DNA of 64,000 bases from FEN-1219 sp963810755 (GCA_963810755.1 CAWEOP010000003.1:372001-436000); one strand, 5' to 3'; shown: positions 18,232 through 27,421, counted from the first letter of the stretch. A program made the numbers and translations. Notes: a model not told the origin generated them from the letters alone.

Positions 18232-19788
18232 ATGAGCTCTTCGCCGAAATCCCGTTCCGTCGCCGCCGGCTATTTGCCGCTGATCGAGCGCGCGAGCGTC
18301 TACGACGTCGCGATCAAGTCTCCGCTCGATCGCGCGCGCCGGCTGTCCGAACGTCTCGGGAACGACGTCTCATTCAAGCGCGAGGACCTCCAGGCGGTGT
18401 TCTCGTTCAAGCTGCGCGGTGCATACAACAAGATCGCGCAGCTGCCGCCCGCTGCGCTCGAACGCGGCGTGATCTGCAGCTCCGCGGGCAACCACGCCCA
18501 AGGCGTCGCGCTCGCGGCCCGCAGACGCGGAATCCACGCGACGATCGTGATGCCGACGAGCGCGCCCATGATCAAGATCGAAGCCGTAGCGGCGCTCGGT
18601 GGCGAAGTCGTGCTCGAAGGGGAAACCTACGACGACGCGTACCGTTTCGCGCTCGAGCTCTCGAAGCAGCACCAACGGGCGTTCGTCCATCCATTCAACG
18701 ATCCCGACGTGATCGCCGGCCAAGGCACGATAGGAATCGAGCTCGAGAGTCAGTGGCAAGGCGTGCCGGACGCGATCTTCGTTCCGGTCGGCGGCGGCGG
18801 GCTGATCGGCGGCATCGGCGCGTACGTGAAGCAGCGTCACCCGACCGTAAAGATCATCGGCGTCGAGCCGCTCGAGTCCTCGAGCATGTATGAATCATTG
18901 AAGCGGGGTAAGCCGTTTACACTCGACCACGTGGGCACGTTTGCAGACGGAGTCGCGGTGCGCACCGTCGGCGACGAGACCTTCAAGCTGGCTCGCGAGG
19001 TAGTCGACGAGATGATTCTCGTGAGCACGGATGAGATCTGCGCTGCCATCAAAGACATCTTCGAGGACAGCCGCGTCGTGGTCGAACCCGCGGGCGCCCT
19101 CGGAGTCGCGGGCCTGAAGCGCTGGGTCGCTCAGCACCCGGGCCGCGACCGCGGCCTGATCGCAATCAACAGCGGCGCGAATATGAACTTCGGCCGCCTC
19201 CGGCACGTCGCGGAGCGCGCGGAGATCGGCGAGCACCGCGAGGCTCTGATCGCGGCCGAGATCCCCGAGCGCCCCGGCGCGTTCCTACAATTCTGCGAAA
19301 CGCTCGGCTCGCGCAATATCACCGAATTCAACTATCGGTACGCACCCGGCGAGGTCGCGCGGATCTTCGTGGGTGTGTCCCTGCAGCACGGCGAGCGTGA
19401 AGCACGCGACGTGCTGGCGGCGCTCGAAAAAGGCGGTTACCGCGTCCTCGACTTGAGCGGCAACGAGCTCGCGAAGCTGCACGTGCGCCACATGGTCGGC
19501 GGACAGGTTCCGGGGCTGCGAAACGAGCGGTTGTATCGCTTCGAGTTTCCCGAGCGGCCGGGCGCACTGCTTGCGTTCCTCAAGGCGATCGGACATCGCT
19601 GGAACATCAGCTTGTTCCACTACCGCAATCATGGTTCCGACTACGGGCGGGTCCTCGCCGGCGTCCAGGTGCCGCCGAGCGAGCGCGCGGAGCTCGCGCA
19701 GCATCTCGCGGCGCTCGGCTACGCCCACTGGGAAGAGACCGATAACCCGGCCTATCGCCTGTTCTTGAGCGCGTCGCCCAACCGCTAG
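18232..19788 (+). CDS. ilvA: Threonine dehydratase, biosynthetic
   Basis: 518-residue PLP enzyme converting threonine to 2-oxobutanoate, the first step of isoleucine synthesis. The PLP lysine lies in SFKLRGAYNK and the phosphate-binding loop is GGGGL. Two C-terminal ACT-like regulatory domains (about 335-405 and 430-510, each starting IPERPGAFL- or FPERPGAL-like) predict feedback control by isoleucine and valine. The length is that of the E. coli-type enzyme. The ATG at 18232 has no obvious Shine-Dalgarno. Confidence 0.96.
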   Translation: MSSSPKSRSVAAGYLPLIERASVYDVAIKSPLDRARRLSERLGNDVSFKREDLQAVFSFKLRGAYNKIAQLPPAALERGVICSSAGNHAQGVALAARRRGIHATIVMPTSAPMIKIEAVAALGGEVVLEGETYDDAYRFALELSKQHQRAFVHPFNDPDVIAGQGTIGIELESQWQGVPDAIFVPVGGGGLIGGIGAYVKQRHPTVKIIGVEPLESSSMYESLKRGKPFTLDHVGTFADGVAVRTVGDETFKLAREVVDEMILVSTDEICAAIKDIFEDSRVVVEPAGALGVAGLKRWVAQHPGRDRGLIAINSGANMNFGRLRHVAERAEIGEHREALIAAEIPERPGAFLQFCETLGSRNITEFNYRYAPGEVARIFVGVSLQHGEREARDVLAALEKGGYRVLDLSGNELAKLHVRHMVGGQVPGLRNERLYRFEFPERPGALLAFLKAIGHRWNISLFHYRNHGSDYGRVLAGVQVPPSERAELAQHLAALGYAHWEETDNPAYRLFLSASPNR

Positions 19789-19798
19789 CGCGCGTGCT

Positions 19799-20440
19799 TC
19801 ACCCGCACTCGATGTGCTCGATCTTCGATCCCTGCGATAGGCGGTAGAAGCGCCTGAGCTCGCTCTTGAGCGTCTCATCCGCAGCGTCCCGCGCGATCGC
19901 GGGCGCGAGCTTGCGGCAGTACTTGCCGGCATAGCGGTTCGCGCGGCGATATCGGTCGAGCTCTTCGCCGTCGAGCCGCTCGTCGAGCCGCGGCAGCTCG
20001 AATAACCAATGATGCAGGCCAGGCGGGTGGCGCTGACCCTGGCGCAGCAGCAACAACGTCGTCGCGACGTATTTGTCGACCTCGGCCTGGAGCTCCATCT
20101 CGAGCAGCGTAACGGGCTTCTCGAGCTGCGCGTTCCACGCGTAGTAGGTGAAGTGGCTTACGCCTTCGAAAGCGGTCCAGAAATCCTCGAGGTTGTCGGA
20201 GTCGAGGCGCGTGAGCGGATCGCTGCGCTCGAGGCGCTCGAGCAGGCTCTCCTCGAGATAGAGCGAGACTTCCGCCTCGCCATCGTTCTCCGCGATCAAG
20301 AGCTTTTCGTCGAGCTCGCGGCCGCCGCCGTCGAGCGCGCGCGCGAGCTTCTCGTCCGTCGTGACGAAGTCGTCGACCTCGTATTCGAGGTCGAGCGCAT
20401 AGAACTCGCTGAGCAGGGCTTGCAGGCCGCCGAGGCTCAT
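19799..20440 (-). CDS. Unknown acidic protein, 213 residues
   Basis: I do not recognise the family. The protein is soluble and acidic, with no signal peptide or membrane helix, and is mostly helical by composition. Distinct stretches are EFYALDLEYEVDDFV, DNLEDFWTAFEGVSHFTYYAW and LHHWLFELPRLDERL. It lies 3 bases after the stop of the gene upstream (20444-21073), so the two are almost certainly coexpressed and perhaps partners. It is convergent with ilvA, with 10 bases between the stops. Coding bias supports a real gene. Confidence 0.7.
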   Translation of the reverse strand: MSLGGLQALLSEFYALDLEYEVDDFVTTDEKLARALDGGGRELDEKLLIAENDGEAEVSLYLEESLLERLERSDPLTRLDSDNLEDFWTAFEGVSHFTYYAWNAQLEKPVTLLEMELQAEVDKYVATTLLLLRQGQRHPPGLHHWLFELPRLDERLDGEELDRYRRANRYAGKYCRKLAPAIARDAADETLKSELRRFYRLSQGSKIEHIECG

Positions 20441-20443
20441 TCG

Positions 20444-21073
20444 TTAGTGGCGCGTGCTCGCGTCGAGCGTAGCGTTCGGCTCGATGCCTTGCGAGCGCAG
20501 CAGACGCGCGGCGCGCAGGCTGCCGGTCTTCAGCCAAAGATCGTAGAGGCGAAGGATGTCGAAGTCGTCGGACGCGCGACCCGAATCCCGGATCTCCGCG
20601 AGCACGTCGACGAAGTCGCGAAACTTTCGCGCGAGCTCGGCGAACACCGCGCTGAACGCGCGGCCTCGGACCGTGCCGCGCACGTTGTCCGACAACCAGC
20701 CGTAGGCTGCACCGCCCATGTCGATGTAGTAGTCGACGTCGACGAGCTTGCGCGCGAAGCCGTCGCCGAAAAAGCCCGCGACGAATAGCGACGTGTCGCC
20801 CACGCGTTGCAGCACGAGATTGCGGGTCAGCGAGTCGTTCGCGGCGGCGGCCTCTGCCAGCAGCAGCGCGAGCGGCGGGGGTCCCGGTCCATCGGTGCTG
20901 CGGTCGTACAGCTTCTCAGACCGGGCAAAAAGAGTAAGGAGGTTGACCACGTAATAAGCGGTGTGGTCGTTCGCGGCAACGCCCTGCTTCTCCATGGCTT
21001 CCGCAACCGAGTCCTTGAAGAACTCCTGCAGACTGGCAACCGGGCGAATCTTGTCGGCCTGTTTCGCGCGCAA
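20444..21073 (-). CDS. Unknown helical protein, 209 residues
   Basis: Family not recognised. It is soluble, helix-rich and paired with the gene at 19799-20440. The start is a TTG at 21073 preceded by CGGAGA at good spacing. Conserved-looking stretches include ASLQEFFKDSVAEAMEKQG, YYVVNLLTLFARSEKLYD and LFVAGFFGDGF. An upstream frame starting at 21207 (see that entry) may be its true N-terminus, separated by a frame break. Nothing visible indicates catalysis. Confidence 0.68.
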   Translation of the reverse strand: MRAKQADKIRPVASLQEFFKDSVAEAMEKQGVAANDHTAYYVVNLLTLFARSEKLYDRSTDGPGPPPLALLLAEAAAANDSLTRNLVLQRVGDTSLFVAGFFGDGFARKLVDVDYYIDMGGAAYGWLSDNVRGTVRGRAFSAVFAELARKFRDFVDVLAEIRDSGRASDDFDILRLYDLWLKTGSLRAARLLRSQGIEPNATLDASTRH

Positions 21074-21084
21074 TCGCTTCTCCG

Positions 21085-21207
21085 TCCGCGGCGCTGCGCT
21101 GCCTCATACGGCAGAGCGATGCCGTTGGGTTCGAGTATAACCACGAGCGCTTCGTCGTCTGCGCGCGGCTTCACGTTTCTTCGGACTGTGAGCTGAGTCG
21201 CACTCAT
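21085..21207 (-). other. Possible short gene start, or lost N-terminus of the next gene
   Basis: An ATG at 21207 overlaps the stop of the SRPBCC gene by 4 bases (ATGA), a typical coupled start. It opens a frame with plausible protein for about 40 residues (MSATQLTVRR, then a VVILEPNGIALPYEAAQ-like segment). After that the frame looks like an antisense shadow, while the gene at 20444-21073 continues in another frame. It is either a short peptide gene or a frameshift at about 21080-21095 that separates the start of the downstream gene. Confidence 0.3.
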
Positions 21208-21716
21208 CTGTGCTTGACGCGCTCTCGGCCGATGAGGGTGCGCTCAAGCGTCGCGCGGGAGGCGGAATCGGGAGAGAGCGCGGCGGCGCGCTGCGCGGCC
21301 GCCACTTGCGGCCGCAACGCACCGAGCATCCGCGCGCAATGCCCGTGGATCCGGTCGTGCCAGTGTTTTCTGAGCAGCACCGCCGCGCCGTTCAGAGTGT
21401 AGCGAGCGTCGAGCAGCACGCACGCGCCCGACTCGAGCGGCTCCAGCCGCCAGTGGAGGCGCAGCTTCACGCAGCACGGCGGGTCGAATAGCGTCTCCTG
21501 CAGAGTCATCGACACCGGCCGCAGACACTCGAGCACCTTGCCGCGGCGGAACACCGCTCCGCGTTGCTGCGCATAGATGCAACCAGCCCTGGGTTGCGGC
21601 GCGTCGAGCGCGAGCCGTGCGCTACCCCATCGACCGCGGGCCGCGACGTCGATCAGCGCCGCGAATACGTTCGTGATCGGCACTTCGAGCCGTGCCTCGT
21701 GACGTTGCCTCGGCAT
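21204..21716 (-). CDS. SRPBCC-like protein (polyketide cyclase/START fold)
   Basis: 170 residues from the ATG at 21716, which is preferred over the upstream start at 21743 because the family fold begins at RHEARLEVPITNVFAALID. The pattern of a beta strand with Val-Phe-Ala, then Trp-Gly, and a late amphipathic helix (LLRKHWHDRIHGHCARML) fits the SRPBCC ligand-binding superfamily. The substrate is unknown. Its stop overlaps a possible downstream start at 21207. Confidence 0.6.
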   Translation of the reverse strand: MPRQRHEARLEVPITNVFAALIDVAARGRWGSARLALDAPQPRAGCIYAQQRGAVFRRGKVLECLRPVSMTLQETLFDPPCCVKLRLHWRLEPLESGACVLLDARYTLNGAAVLLRKHWHDRIHGHCARMLGALRPQVAAAQRAAALSPDSASRATLERTLIGRERVKHR

Positions 21717-21868
21717 GCAGTCCTCCCTGACGGCAGTGCGCAACGTAGCGCCCGCGCACGTGATTCGCGAGCCGCATTAATCGCGCGGACGCTCAGAAAC
21801 GCAGGGGAGCAAGGTCGAGCAACGGCCGTCTCGGTTGGCGCTGCACGCGCGCCAGCCGAGACAAAACT

Positions 21869-22843
21869 TCAAGGGATGAAGACCGACTGGCCGGTCGTGC
21901 GCCGCGCTTCCAGATCGCGATGCGCGGCCGCCGCCTCCGCGAGCGGATACGTCTGGTGCACCCCGATCGCGACGACGCCCTTCTGCACGAGATCGAACAG
22001 CTCCGCGCTGCCCGCGTCGAGATCGGCGCGTTCGCGAATGAAGTCGTAGAGCGTGGGCCGCGTGACGTATAGCGAGCCGCGTTTCGTGAGCTCCGCGAGC
22101 GCAAACGGCTCCACTTTGCCGGACGAATTACCGAAGCTCACCATCACGCCGTGCGGGCGCAGGCAATCGAGTGACTGCAAAAAAGTGTCGCGCCCGACGG
22201 AGTCGTAGACCGCGGGCACGCCTTTGCCGTCCGTAAGCTCGCGAACGCGGGCCGGGACGTCGTCGTCCGCGAGCACCACCTGCTCACAGCCGCTCGCGAG
22301 CGCGAGCTCGCGCTTCTTGGGCGTGCTCACGACACCGATGACGCGGGCGCCGAGATGCCGCGCCCACTGCGACGCGAGCGAGCCGACGCCGCCGGCGGCC
22401 GCGTACAGCAATATCCAATCGCCGCGCGCGACGCGGTAGCTGCGCTTCAAGAGATACCAAGCCGTGAGACCCTTGAGCATCATCGCGGCGCCCGCTTGAT
22501 CGCCGATCGCCGGCGGCAATTTGACGAGCCAGCGCGCGTCGAGCACGCGCTCCTGCGAGTACGACCCGAGCGGCGCGGGCGCGGTGTATGCGACGCGGTC
22601 GCCCGCGTGCACGTGCGTCACGCCCGTCCCCACCGACACGACGACGCCCGCTGCTTCGCCGCCCAGCCCGCTCGGGAGCGTAAGCGGGTAGAGCCCGGTG
22701 CGATGGTAGACGTCGATGAAGTTCAGACCGATCGCGGTGTGCGCGACCCGCGCCTGCCCCGGCCCGGGCGCGCCGATCGGCACCTCGCGAACCTGCAGCA
22801 CCTCGGGCCCGCCGAATCGATCGAATTGAATTGCCCGGACCAT
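21869..22843 (-). CDS. Quinone oxidoreductase (zinc-free MDR family)
   Basis: 324 residues from the ATG at 22843. NADPH:quinone reductase of the E. coli QorA type: PEVLQVREVP at the N-terminus, GLNFIDVYHRTGLYP, the nucleotide-binding loop AAAGGVGSLASQWA, and the conserved end EAAAAHRDLEARRTTGQSV. The structural and catalytic zinc cysteines of alcohol dehydrogenases are absent, as expected. Upstream reading frame continuing to 23809 is only an antisense shadow of the flavoprotein gene. Cytoplasmic. Confidence 0.93.
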   Translation of the reverse strand: MVRAIQFDRFGGPEVLQVREVPIGAPGPGQARVAHTAIGLNFIDVYHRTGLYPLTLPSGLGGEAAGVVVSVGTGVTHVHAGDRVAYTAPAPLGSYSQERVLDARWLVKLPPAIGDQAGAAMMLKGLTAWYLLKRSYRVARGDWILLYAAAGGVGSLASQWARHLGARVIGVVSTPKKRELALASGCEQVVLADDDVPARVRELTDGKGVPAVYDSVGRDTFLQSLDCLRPHGVMVSFGNSSGKVEPFALAELTKRGSLYVTRPTLYDFIRERADLDAGSAELFDLVQKGVVAIGVHQTYPLAEAAAAHRDLEARRTTGQSVFIP

Positions 22844-22909
22844 GCGAGTGACCCACGCTTGACGCGTCGTTGTTAGAATTTCGGCCTCTTTTGGGACTAT
22901 AACACCGCG

Positions 22910-24124
22910 ATGACTGAGCATTTCGTAGTGGTCGGCGGCGGCCAAGCGGCCGCGCAAGCGGTGCAGACGCTGCGCCAGCAGAATTTTGGCGGGCCGATCA
23001 CGATCGTCGGCGACGAGCCGTACGCACCGTATCAGCGACCGCCTCTGTCGAAGAAATACTTCGCGGGCGAGGTGCCGCGCGAGCGCTTGCTGCTGCGGCC
23101 CGCGGCTTTCTATGCCGAGAAGAGCGTCGTGCTCGAGCTCGGCCGCAGGGTCGAGGAGCTCGATGCCGCGGCACGAACGCTGCGCCTCGACGACGGCCGC
23201 TCGCTCCGCTATGACCGCCTGCTGCTCGCGACCGGCAGCCGCGTGCGCAAGCTCGAAGTACCTGGCTCGGCGCTTGCGGGCGTCCACCACGTGCGGACCA
23301 TCGCCGACATCGACGCGATCAACGCGTCGCTGGCGCCAGGCGCCGCGATCGTCGTGATCGGAGGCGGCTACATCGGGCTCGAGATGGCGGCCGTCGCGCG
23401 CCAACGCGGGTTCTCGGTCGCCGTGCTCGAAGCCGCGGACCGCGTGATGGCACGCGTCGTGAGCCGCGAGGTCTCGGCGTTCTACGAGCGCGCGCACACG
23501 GAGGCCGGAGTCGAGGTTCACTGCGGCGCCGCCGTGCGCGAGCTGCATGGCGCGACGCGTGTCGAAGCGGTCGAGATCGCGGACGGGCGGCGTTTCAAAT
23601 GCGACGCCGCGATCGTCGGCATCGGCATCGTGCCGAACGTGGAGCTCGCGCAGCGCGCGGGGATCGAGTGCGTCAATGGGATCAGCGTGGACGAGCATGC
23701 ACGCACGGCGGATGAAAACATCGTCGCGGCCGGAGACTGCACGAGTCATCCGCATCCACTCTACGCGCGCCCGATCAGGCTCGAGTCCGTGCAGAACGCC
23801 ATCCATCAAGCCAAAGTGGCGGCGGCATCGCTTCTCGGCACGTTAACTGCGTATTCGGAAGCGCCGTGGTTCTGGTCGGATCAATACGACCTCAAGCTGC
23901 AGATCGCCGGTCTCTCGCAGGGCTACGACGACGTCGTGCTGCGCGGCGATCCCGCCACGCGGAGCTTCGCGGCGTATTACCTCGCGGGCGGCCGGTTGAT
24001 CGCGGTCGACGCGGTGAACAGCCCGCGCGAGTTCCTGCATGGCAAGAAGCTCGTCACGGCGGGGCTGATGATCGACGCGGATCGGCTGCGCGACCCGCGC
24101 ACGGACGTGTTGGCGCTCGGTTGA
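22910..24124 (+). CDS. FAD-dependent ferredoxin reductase (rhodocoxin/putidaredoxin reductase-like)
   Basis: 404-residue flavoprotein. The FAD-binding GGGQAAAQAVQTL is near the N-terminus, with YQRPPLSKKY, the NAD-binding VVIGGGYIGLEMA (about 145-157), and ATG and GDC motifs (AAGDCTSHPHP) in family order. The C-terminal domain (about 325-404) fits the reductase partner of [2Fe-2S] ferredoxins serving oxygenases. No P450 or ferredoxin gene lies nearby, so the electron partner is unknown. It is divergent from the quinone reductase, with 66 bases between them. Confidence 0.92.
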   Translation: MTEHFVVVGGGQAAAQAVQTLRQQNFGGPITIVGDEPYAPYQRPPLSKKYFAGEVPRERLLLRPAAFYAEKSVVLELGRRVEELDAAARTLRLDDGRSLRYDRLLLATGSRVRKLEVPGSALAGVHHVRTIADIDAINASLAPGAAIVVIGGGYIGLEMAAVARQRGFSVAVLEAADRVMARVVSREVSAFYERAHTEAGVEVHCGAAVRELHGATRVEAVEIADGRRFKCDAAIVGIGIVPNVELAQRAGIECVNGISVDEHARTADENIVAAGDCTSHPHPLYARPIRLESVQNAIHQAKVAAASLLGTLTAYSEAPWFWSDQYDLKLQIAGLSQGYDDVVLRGDPATRSFAAYYLAGGRLIAVDAVNSPREFLHGKKLVTAGLMIDADRLRDPRTDVLALG

Positions 24125-24151
24125 CGGGATCGGAACGACGAACGGGGCTCG

Positions 24152-24826
24152 CTACTCTCCGGCCGCGATCTGCGGCTCGCCTAACCGCAAATGCAGCTCG
24201 CCGACGGCCGCCACGCTGCGGCTCGCGGGATCGAGATCCGTGAGCCGGTAGCTCTCGATGGCGGTGCCCTCGAGACCGGCGAACCGGCCGGTCGCGCCCA
24301 TGACCACGGCGACACCTTCGTCGCCCGGTCCCGCCGTCGGCCGATAATTCGCCGGGCCCGCCCAGGGCCTGCCGAAGAACCAGACGGGCAATAGCGTCTG
24401 CTTCAGGAACGGCCAGACGTTGGAGTCTGCGCGCAAGAACAGCGTGCCCTCGTTCGGGATCGTGAGCAGCCAGTAGTCGCTAACGAGCACGCCGCTCAAC
24501 AGGAAATCCGTCGCCGCGGACCCAGCGAGTAGTCGGCTCGCGACCGCCGCGGGCTTGTCGTCCGCGTCGTCGAGCACCAGGCCGAGCAGCGCGGTGCGAT
24601 CGATCGTCTCTTCCCAGAAACCCTCGATCTTCGCGGTGCCGGGCGGCAGAGCGTGCTCGCCGAGCGTGAACCCGAGCACCTCGCCCGGCAGATCGTAGTG
24701 CAGCGTCCGGTCCGACGAATCGGGCTCGGGCGCCCGGCTCTCGGTGAGCGGGTTGAAGTAGATCACCGCCCCGGCTGCAGCCGCGCCGACGATGAGCCCG
24801 AGCAAGGCGACGAATGCGAGCTTCAT
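24152..24826 (-). CDS. Membrane-anchored periplasmic protein with FAGLEG motif (a)
   Basis: 224 residues: one N-terminal membrane anchor (about 5-25), then a periplasmic domain. I do not recognise a family. The segment GRFAGLEGTAIESYRL near the C-terminus matches EFAGLEGRYTEVWTL in the gene just upstream, and the general layout is the same, so the two are probably diverged duplicates. The fold could be a small beta barrel (inference). Its start overlaps the upstream stop by 4 bases. Confidence 0.68.
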   Translation of the reverse strand: MKLAFVALLGLIVGAAAAGAVIYFNPLTESRAPEPDSSDRTLHYDLPGEVLGFTLGEHALPPGTAKIEGFWEETIDRTALLGLVLDDADDKPAAVASRLLAGSAATDFLLSGVLVSDYWLLTIPNEGTLFLRADSNVWPFLKQTLLPVWFFGRPWAGPANYRPTAGPGDEGVAVVMGATGRFAGLEGTAIESYRLTDLDPASRSVAAVGELHLRLGEPQIAAGE

Positions 24827-25479
24827 ATGCCGCGCCGCGTAATGGTGTTGAGCTCGATGGTGCCGCGCAGCTCGCCCGAGTCGGTGACGCCCGTGAGCGT
24901 CCAGACTTCCGTGTAGCGGCCTTCGAGGCCCGCGAACTCGTCGCTGCCCGCCGCGACTACGCCGCCGTTGTCGTCATCGGGTGCGAGGGCGACCTGCACC
25001 TCGCCGTTCCAGACGCTGCCGGCGCTGTAGCCGGCCTTCTGCAGCGCCGCGTCGAGCGCGCCGCGCGCCTCCCCGGGCGCAGTCAGCAGCATCGCACCGC
25101 GGCTCGGAATCAACAGCGACCACGCCGTGCCGGTACCGCTCGAGTTTGTGCTCCAGTGACGAGCGGCGATCCCGATCACGTTGTTCGAGGAGTCCCTGAC
25201 CTTGAAGTGCTCGACTAGCAGCGGTTGCGCAGTGAGGTCGGGCGGCAAGCTCGCGCCGCCGGCGACGCTCGGGACGCGAAGCCCCGCGCTGCTAGCACCC
25301 GTAGCCGCGATACGGTCGGCGGGCAGGCGAATGATGAACTGCTCCCCTCGGCCACCGTTCGCGACCACCGTGGTTTTCGACGGCAACCGCACGTGTGGGA
25401 ACCACGGGACGAAGTGCCCGGCGGCGAGCACGCCGACGAAACCGAGCAGGACCGCGATTAGGAACGTCGCTTTCATCAC
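24823..25479 (-). CDS. Membrane-anchored periplasmic protein with FAGLEG motif (b)
   Basis: 218 residues: N-terminal anchor (about 3-22), then a periplasmic domain of unknown function with the shared DEFAGLEGRYTEVWTLTG segment near the end. It is the first gene of a two-gene unit with its relative at 24152-24826 (4-base overlap). Two adjacent ATGs (25479 and 25476) could both serve as start. Confidence 0.66.
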   Translation of the reverse strand: MMKATFLIAVLLGFVGVLAAGHFVPWFPHVRLPSKTTVVANGGRGEQFIIRLPADRIAATGASSAGLRVPSVAGGASLPPDLTAQPLLVEHFKVRDSSNNVIGIAARHWSTNSSGTGTAWSLLIPSRGAMLLTAPGEARGALDAALQKAGYSAGSVWNGEVQVALAPDDDNGGVVAAGSDEFAGLEGRYTEVWTLTGVTDSGELRGTIELNTITRRGI

Positions 25480-25705
25480 CGTCTCAGACCATCAAAGTGC
25501 GGCCAGTATTGGCCGCGGGCGCGCTTCGCGCGGTTAACGGAATCACAGATTCGAGCCTCGAGCCGCACCGGTACAGGGGCGGCGGCTCACGAGCGCCGCG
25601 CCACGCGGCGCTCAGCCGGCGCTCCAAAACCGCGCCCGGTGCGGGGCGCGTTCCATCCTAGAGCGCGCCGGGCGTACAGAGTTCCGGCCGCGACCCGCCC
25701 GCCCG
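25480..25705. other. Intergenic region with a perfect 10-bp hairpin
   Basis: 226 bases between gshA and the FAGLEG pair, all minus-strand genes. It contains GAGCGCCGCG (25591-25600) and its exact complement 25604-25613 with a 3-base loop, plus other short G+C-rich inverted repeats. There is no T run on either strand, so it is not a standard intrinsic terminator. No gene or clear promoter is visible. Confidence 0.45.
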
Positions 25706-27304
25706 TCAGACCTTCGCGAAGTACTCCCGGAGGTAGTCGTCGAACGTTTGCGTCCGCTCGCGCTCGAGTGCGGCCGCGTCGACGAGGGATTGCGCGGCAA
25801 GCTCGTCGAGCCGCCGCTCCTGCTCCGCGCCTAGGCCAAGCTCCAGAAAATAGTTGTGATGCTCACGCGCGAGCGCCAGCGAATATTCGAAAAACGTCGC
25901 GCGCTCGCGCTCGAGGTCGCGCAGAACGCCGGCCGACGGCGTCGCCGCGGGATCGCGAAACGCCGACTGCGCATGCTCGACGGCGGCGACGTAACCCTCT
26001 GCAGGCGCGTCGAGCAGCTCCGCAATCTCGCCGACCGCCGAGACGAGCTCCGTGCCGACCTCGACGAGCGGGCGCTCGCGGCCGCGGAAGATGATCTCTA
26101 GGCCCGGCCGCCGCCCCTCGCGCGCGACGGCAAGATCGCGTCGGTCGATCTCTTGCTGCTCGGCCGCGTCGATCGGCGGACTGTCCGCGAGCAGACAAAA
26201 GATCAAGAGCGCCTCGATGAACCGCATCTGATTCTGATTGATGCCGACGGGATCCGTGAGATTCAGATCGAGCGTGCGGACCTCGACATATTCGACGCCG
26301 AGCGTGCGCAACGCGACGATGGGTCGATTCGGCGAGGTCTTGCTCGGCTTCGGTCTGATCGCGCTGTAGTACTCGTTCTCGATTTGCAGGATGTTCGCGT
26401 TGAGCTGACGGTATTCGCCGTCGACGACGACACCGATCTCGGCATAGCGCGGCTCGACCGTGGTGACCGCCGCGGTGAGACCGGCGATGTAGTCCACCAG
26501 GGAATTCGCGGAGATCGCGAGCCGGCCTTGCGTCTTGTTCCGGTAACCGAGATCGCTCATCCGCAGCGACGTCGCGAACGGCGCATACCAGGTCGCGCGA
26601 TCGAGCTCCGCGAGAAGCTCGTGGCCGTCCGGGCGGAACGATTTGCAGAGCGCGGGCGACGCGCCGAAGAGATACGTCACGAGCCAGGCGTTGCGCCGGT
26701 AATTGCGGACGACCCCCATGAACCCCGCGGAGCGGAAGTCCGCGAGCGGTTCGCTCGCGCCCTCGCGCTCCCGATAGGCGGGCCAAAAATCGCTCGGCAA
26801 GGAGTAGTTGAAGTGTACGCCCGCGATGGCTTGCATCGCGCGGCCGTATCGGTAGCCGAGCCCGCTGCGGTAGACGCTCTTCATGAGGCCGGCGTTCGAC
26901 GTGCCGTAGTACGCGATGGGGATGTCCTGGTCGGCGTTCAGCACGCACGGCATGCTCGCGGGCCAGAGAAGCTCGTCACCGAGGCGCCGATGCGTCCACG
27001 CGTGGAGGTCGCAGAGGAGCTGCAGCGTCTCCCAATTGCTGCGCTGCGCAGAAGTCACGAACTCGGGCAGCGACTCGGAGTAATCGGTGGTGAGATAAGG
27101 ATGCGTGAGCGCCGCGCCGAGGGCCTCGGGATGGGGCCGATGCGACAGCCCGCCGTCCTGCCGGACCCGCAGACTTTCCTTCTCGACGCCGCGCAATCCG
27201 CGCCGAATCAGCGAAGCGTTGCCGCCCTCGCGCAACCAGCGCAAGCGCGCGGCGAGAAGGCCGCGGCTCGGGTCGGAGTCCGTTGGGGGGCGAGTGTGGG
27301 CCAA
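25706..27304 (-). CDS. gshA: Glutamate-cysteine ligase
   Basis: 532-residue enzyme of the E. coli GshA type, joining glutamate and cysteine in the first step of glutathione synthesis. Conserved stretches: GLRGVEKESLRV, LTTDYSESLPEFVT, YGTSNAG, RYGRAMQAIAGVHFNYS, SLRMSDLGYRNK, QIENEYYSAIRPK and EVRTLDLN. The start is uncertain: the frame opens with TTG at 27304, about 35 residues before the family's conserved region, and there is no better ATG. gshB is not nearby. Confidence 0.95.
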   Translation of the reverse strand: MAHTRPPTDSDPSRGLLAARLRWLREGGNASLIRRGLRGVEKESLRVRQDGGLSHRPHPEALGAALTHPYLTTDYSESLPEFVTSAQRSNWETLQLLCDLHAWTHRRLGDELLWPASMPCVLNADQDIPIAYYGTSNAGLMKSVYRSGLGYRYGRAMQAIAGVHFNYSLPSDFWPAYREREGASEPLADFRSAGFMGVVRNYRRNAWLVTYLFGASPALCKSFRPDGHELLAELDRATWYAPFATSLRMSDLGYRNKTQGRLAISANSLVDYIAGLTAAVTTVEPRYAEIGVVVDGEYRQLNANILQIENEYYSAIRPKPSKTSPNRPIVALRTLGVEYVEVRTLDLNLTDPVGINQNQMRFIEALLIFCLLADSPPIDAAEQQEIDRRDLAVAREGRRPGLEIIFRGRERPLVEVGTELVSAVGEIAELLDAPAEGYVAAVEHAQSAFRDPAATPSAGVLRDLERERATFFEYSLALAREHHNYFLELGLGAEQERRLDELAAQSLVDAAALERERTQTFDDYLREYFAKV

Positions 27305-27421
27305 GCGTGGTCGGTGTCGCGGTGCAGGGAGGGCATTATAGGGCGCGCACCCCAGTATTGCGTTGCTCCGCGCGGCGATTCAGCATACGTTCAGCGAAAC
27401 GGTTTAGGCTCGCAGGTAACG

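Noticed and set aside
22844..23809. N-terminal extension of the quinone reductase frame across the ferredoxin reductase gene
   Set aside because: Antisense shadow; the conserved quinone reductase begins at the ATG at 22843.
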